This document shows positions 63,540-64,000 of a stretch of 64,000 nucleotides of DNA, one piece after another. The stretch is taken from positions 6,570,325 to 6,634,324 of the forward strand of contig CM030935.1 of the NCBI GenBank assembly GCA_018136815.1, in the 5' to 3' direction. Source of the stretch: Isochrysis galbana. Taxonomy: Eukaryota; Haptophyta; Isochrysidales; Isochrysidaceae. The translations under genes were made by a program, and so were the position numbers. Under the pieces are notes generated by a model. It did not search any database. It saw only the letters and a list, made by a program, of their open reading frames with translations, and had not been told where the DNA came from. Position 1 is the stretch's first letter. Every line of letters begins with the position of its first letter.

Positions 63540-63655
63540 GCAAGAAGAGAGAGAGCGAGGGATCCCCTCTCCCCTCCTCTCTCTCGCGTTCTTCCCCCCT
63601 CTCCTCTTTCCTCTCTTCAGCCTCCTTCACTCATCTCCTCCCGACCCCATCCGCC
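63540..63655 (-). repeat. Inverted copy of the desaturase upstream region
   Basis: Read on the minus strand, the segment GGATGGGG...GAGGAGA, GGAGGCTGAAGAGAGGAAAG, AGGAGAGGGGGGAAGA-CGCG, AGAGAGAGGAGGGGAGAGGG matches the + strand at about 61944-62028 with few changes. The unrelated DNA between rules out a simple tandem event. Confidence 0.75.
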
Positions 63656-64000
63656 ACCTCCACACACTCGAAACAGCACCAAGGAGGTACGCCGACGGCG
63701 AGATGTCTCCGAGATGCACGGAGATGGCCAATCCGCGAGCGTTGCGGAGTTGCAGAGCGCACGCCGTCGGTGTCACGTCTCTCGCAGGGGGACGCGGCGA
63801 AGGCGAGGTCGCGTCCCGTCGAAAGTGGACCATCGAGTTCAGTTTCATTTCATTTGCATCGCGGTAGTTTATGTATTACAGGGATGTGGGTCATCATTGA
63901 ACCTAATTTTAGTCTTTAACAAATCTTTGTGGGTCGCGGCGCGACAGAGGGACAGGACTAGCGCTCACTCAAGTCTGTCGCATCCGCGATCGACTTCTGA
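63656..64000. repeat. Right end: unassigned sequence and dispersed repeat termini
   Basis: 63656-63900 has no supported gene. 63923-63970 matches the reverse complement of 25953-26000 (GCGCGACAGAGGGACAGGAC; AGCGCTCACTCAA). 63975-63994 begins the GTCGCATCCGCGATCGAC word also seen at 14.12 and 22.39 kb, so another copy of that repeat probably continues beyond the window. Confidence 0.6.

Overview
The window is nuclear DNA from a GC-rich unicellular eukaryote, most likely a microalga or related protist. The signs are genes split by short introns (mostly GT-AG, one apparent GC-AG), eukaryote-only proteins (condensin II CAP-H2, SET/PWWP, SWIM/PADR1, PP2C, Mpv17/PMP22, a sphingolipid-type front-end desaturase), retrotransposons and long microsatellites. 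I cannot fix the lineage from the sequence alone. Two runs of exactly 100 N (25001-25100 and 39168-39267) are scaffold gaps.

Layout. 1-24 kb is mostly host genes: the 5' part of an unrecognised gene running off the left edge (-), a J-domain/TPR/UIM chaperone (+), a SWIM-PADR1 zinc protein (+), a weak uncharacterised gene (+), condensin-II subunit CAP-H2 (+), a SET+PWWP protein (+) and a Tudor-like gene fragment (+). From 19.7 to 24 kb come a broken retroelement ORF, a MITE-like element with 21-bp inverted termini, and a Ty3/gypsy gag-protease fragment. At 24.8 kb a single ATG13-like first exon runs into a gap. 26.6-29.7 kb holds a 1027-residue helical protein of unknown family (-). 31.4-34.0 kb is a minisatellite of about 40 units of about 65 bp. 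35.2-39.2 kb is a Ty3/gypsy pol with chromodomain (-), joined across a gap to the tail of a hAT transposase (+) and decayed gag-protease and 5'-leader remnants up to 41.9 kb.

The right third is again host genes: a PP2C phosphatase (+), a three-helix membrane protein (-) facing a tandem AAA+ ATPase of AFG2/SPATA5L1 type (+), a membrane-anchored thioredoxin-like protein (-) facing an Mpv17/PMP22 protein (+), and a six-exon cytochrome b5-fusion desaturase (-). Between them lie short dispersed repeats and a stray cytochrome b561-like exon. 62-64 kb is microsatellite-rich and carries an inverted copy of the desaturase upstream region.

The genes do not form one pathway; they are ordinary eukaryotic neighbours. 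What they share is an unusual promoter style: nearly every well-supported gene has a long CT-rich (homopyrimidine) tract on its coding strand just before the ATG. Exon joins were inferred by hand from GT/AG signals, reading phase and protein similarity, and no transcript data were available.
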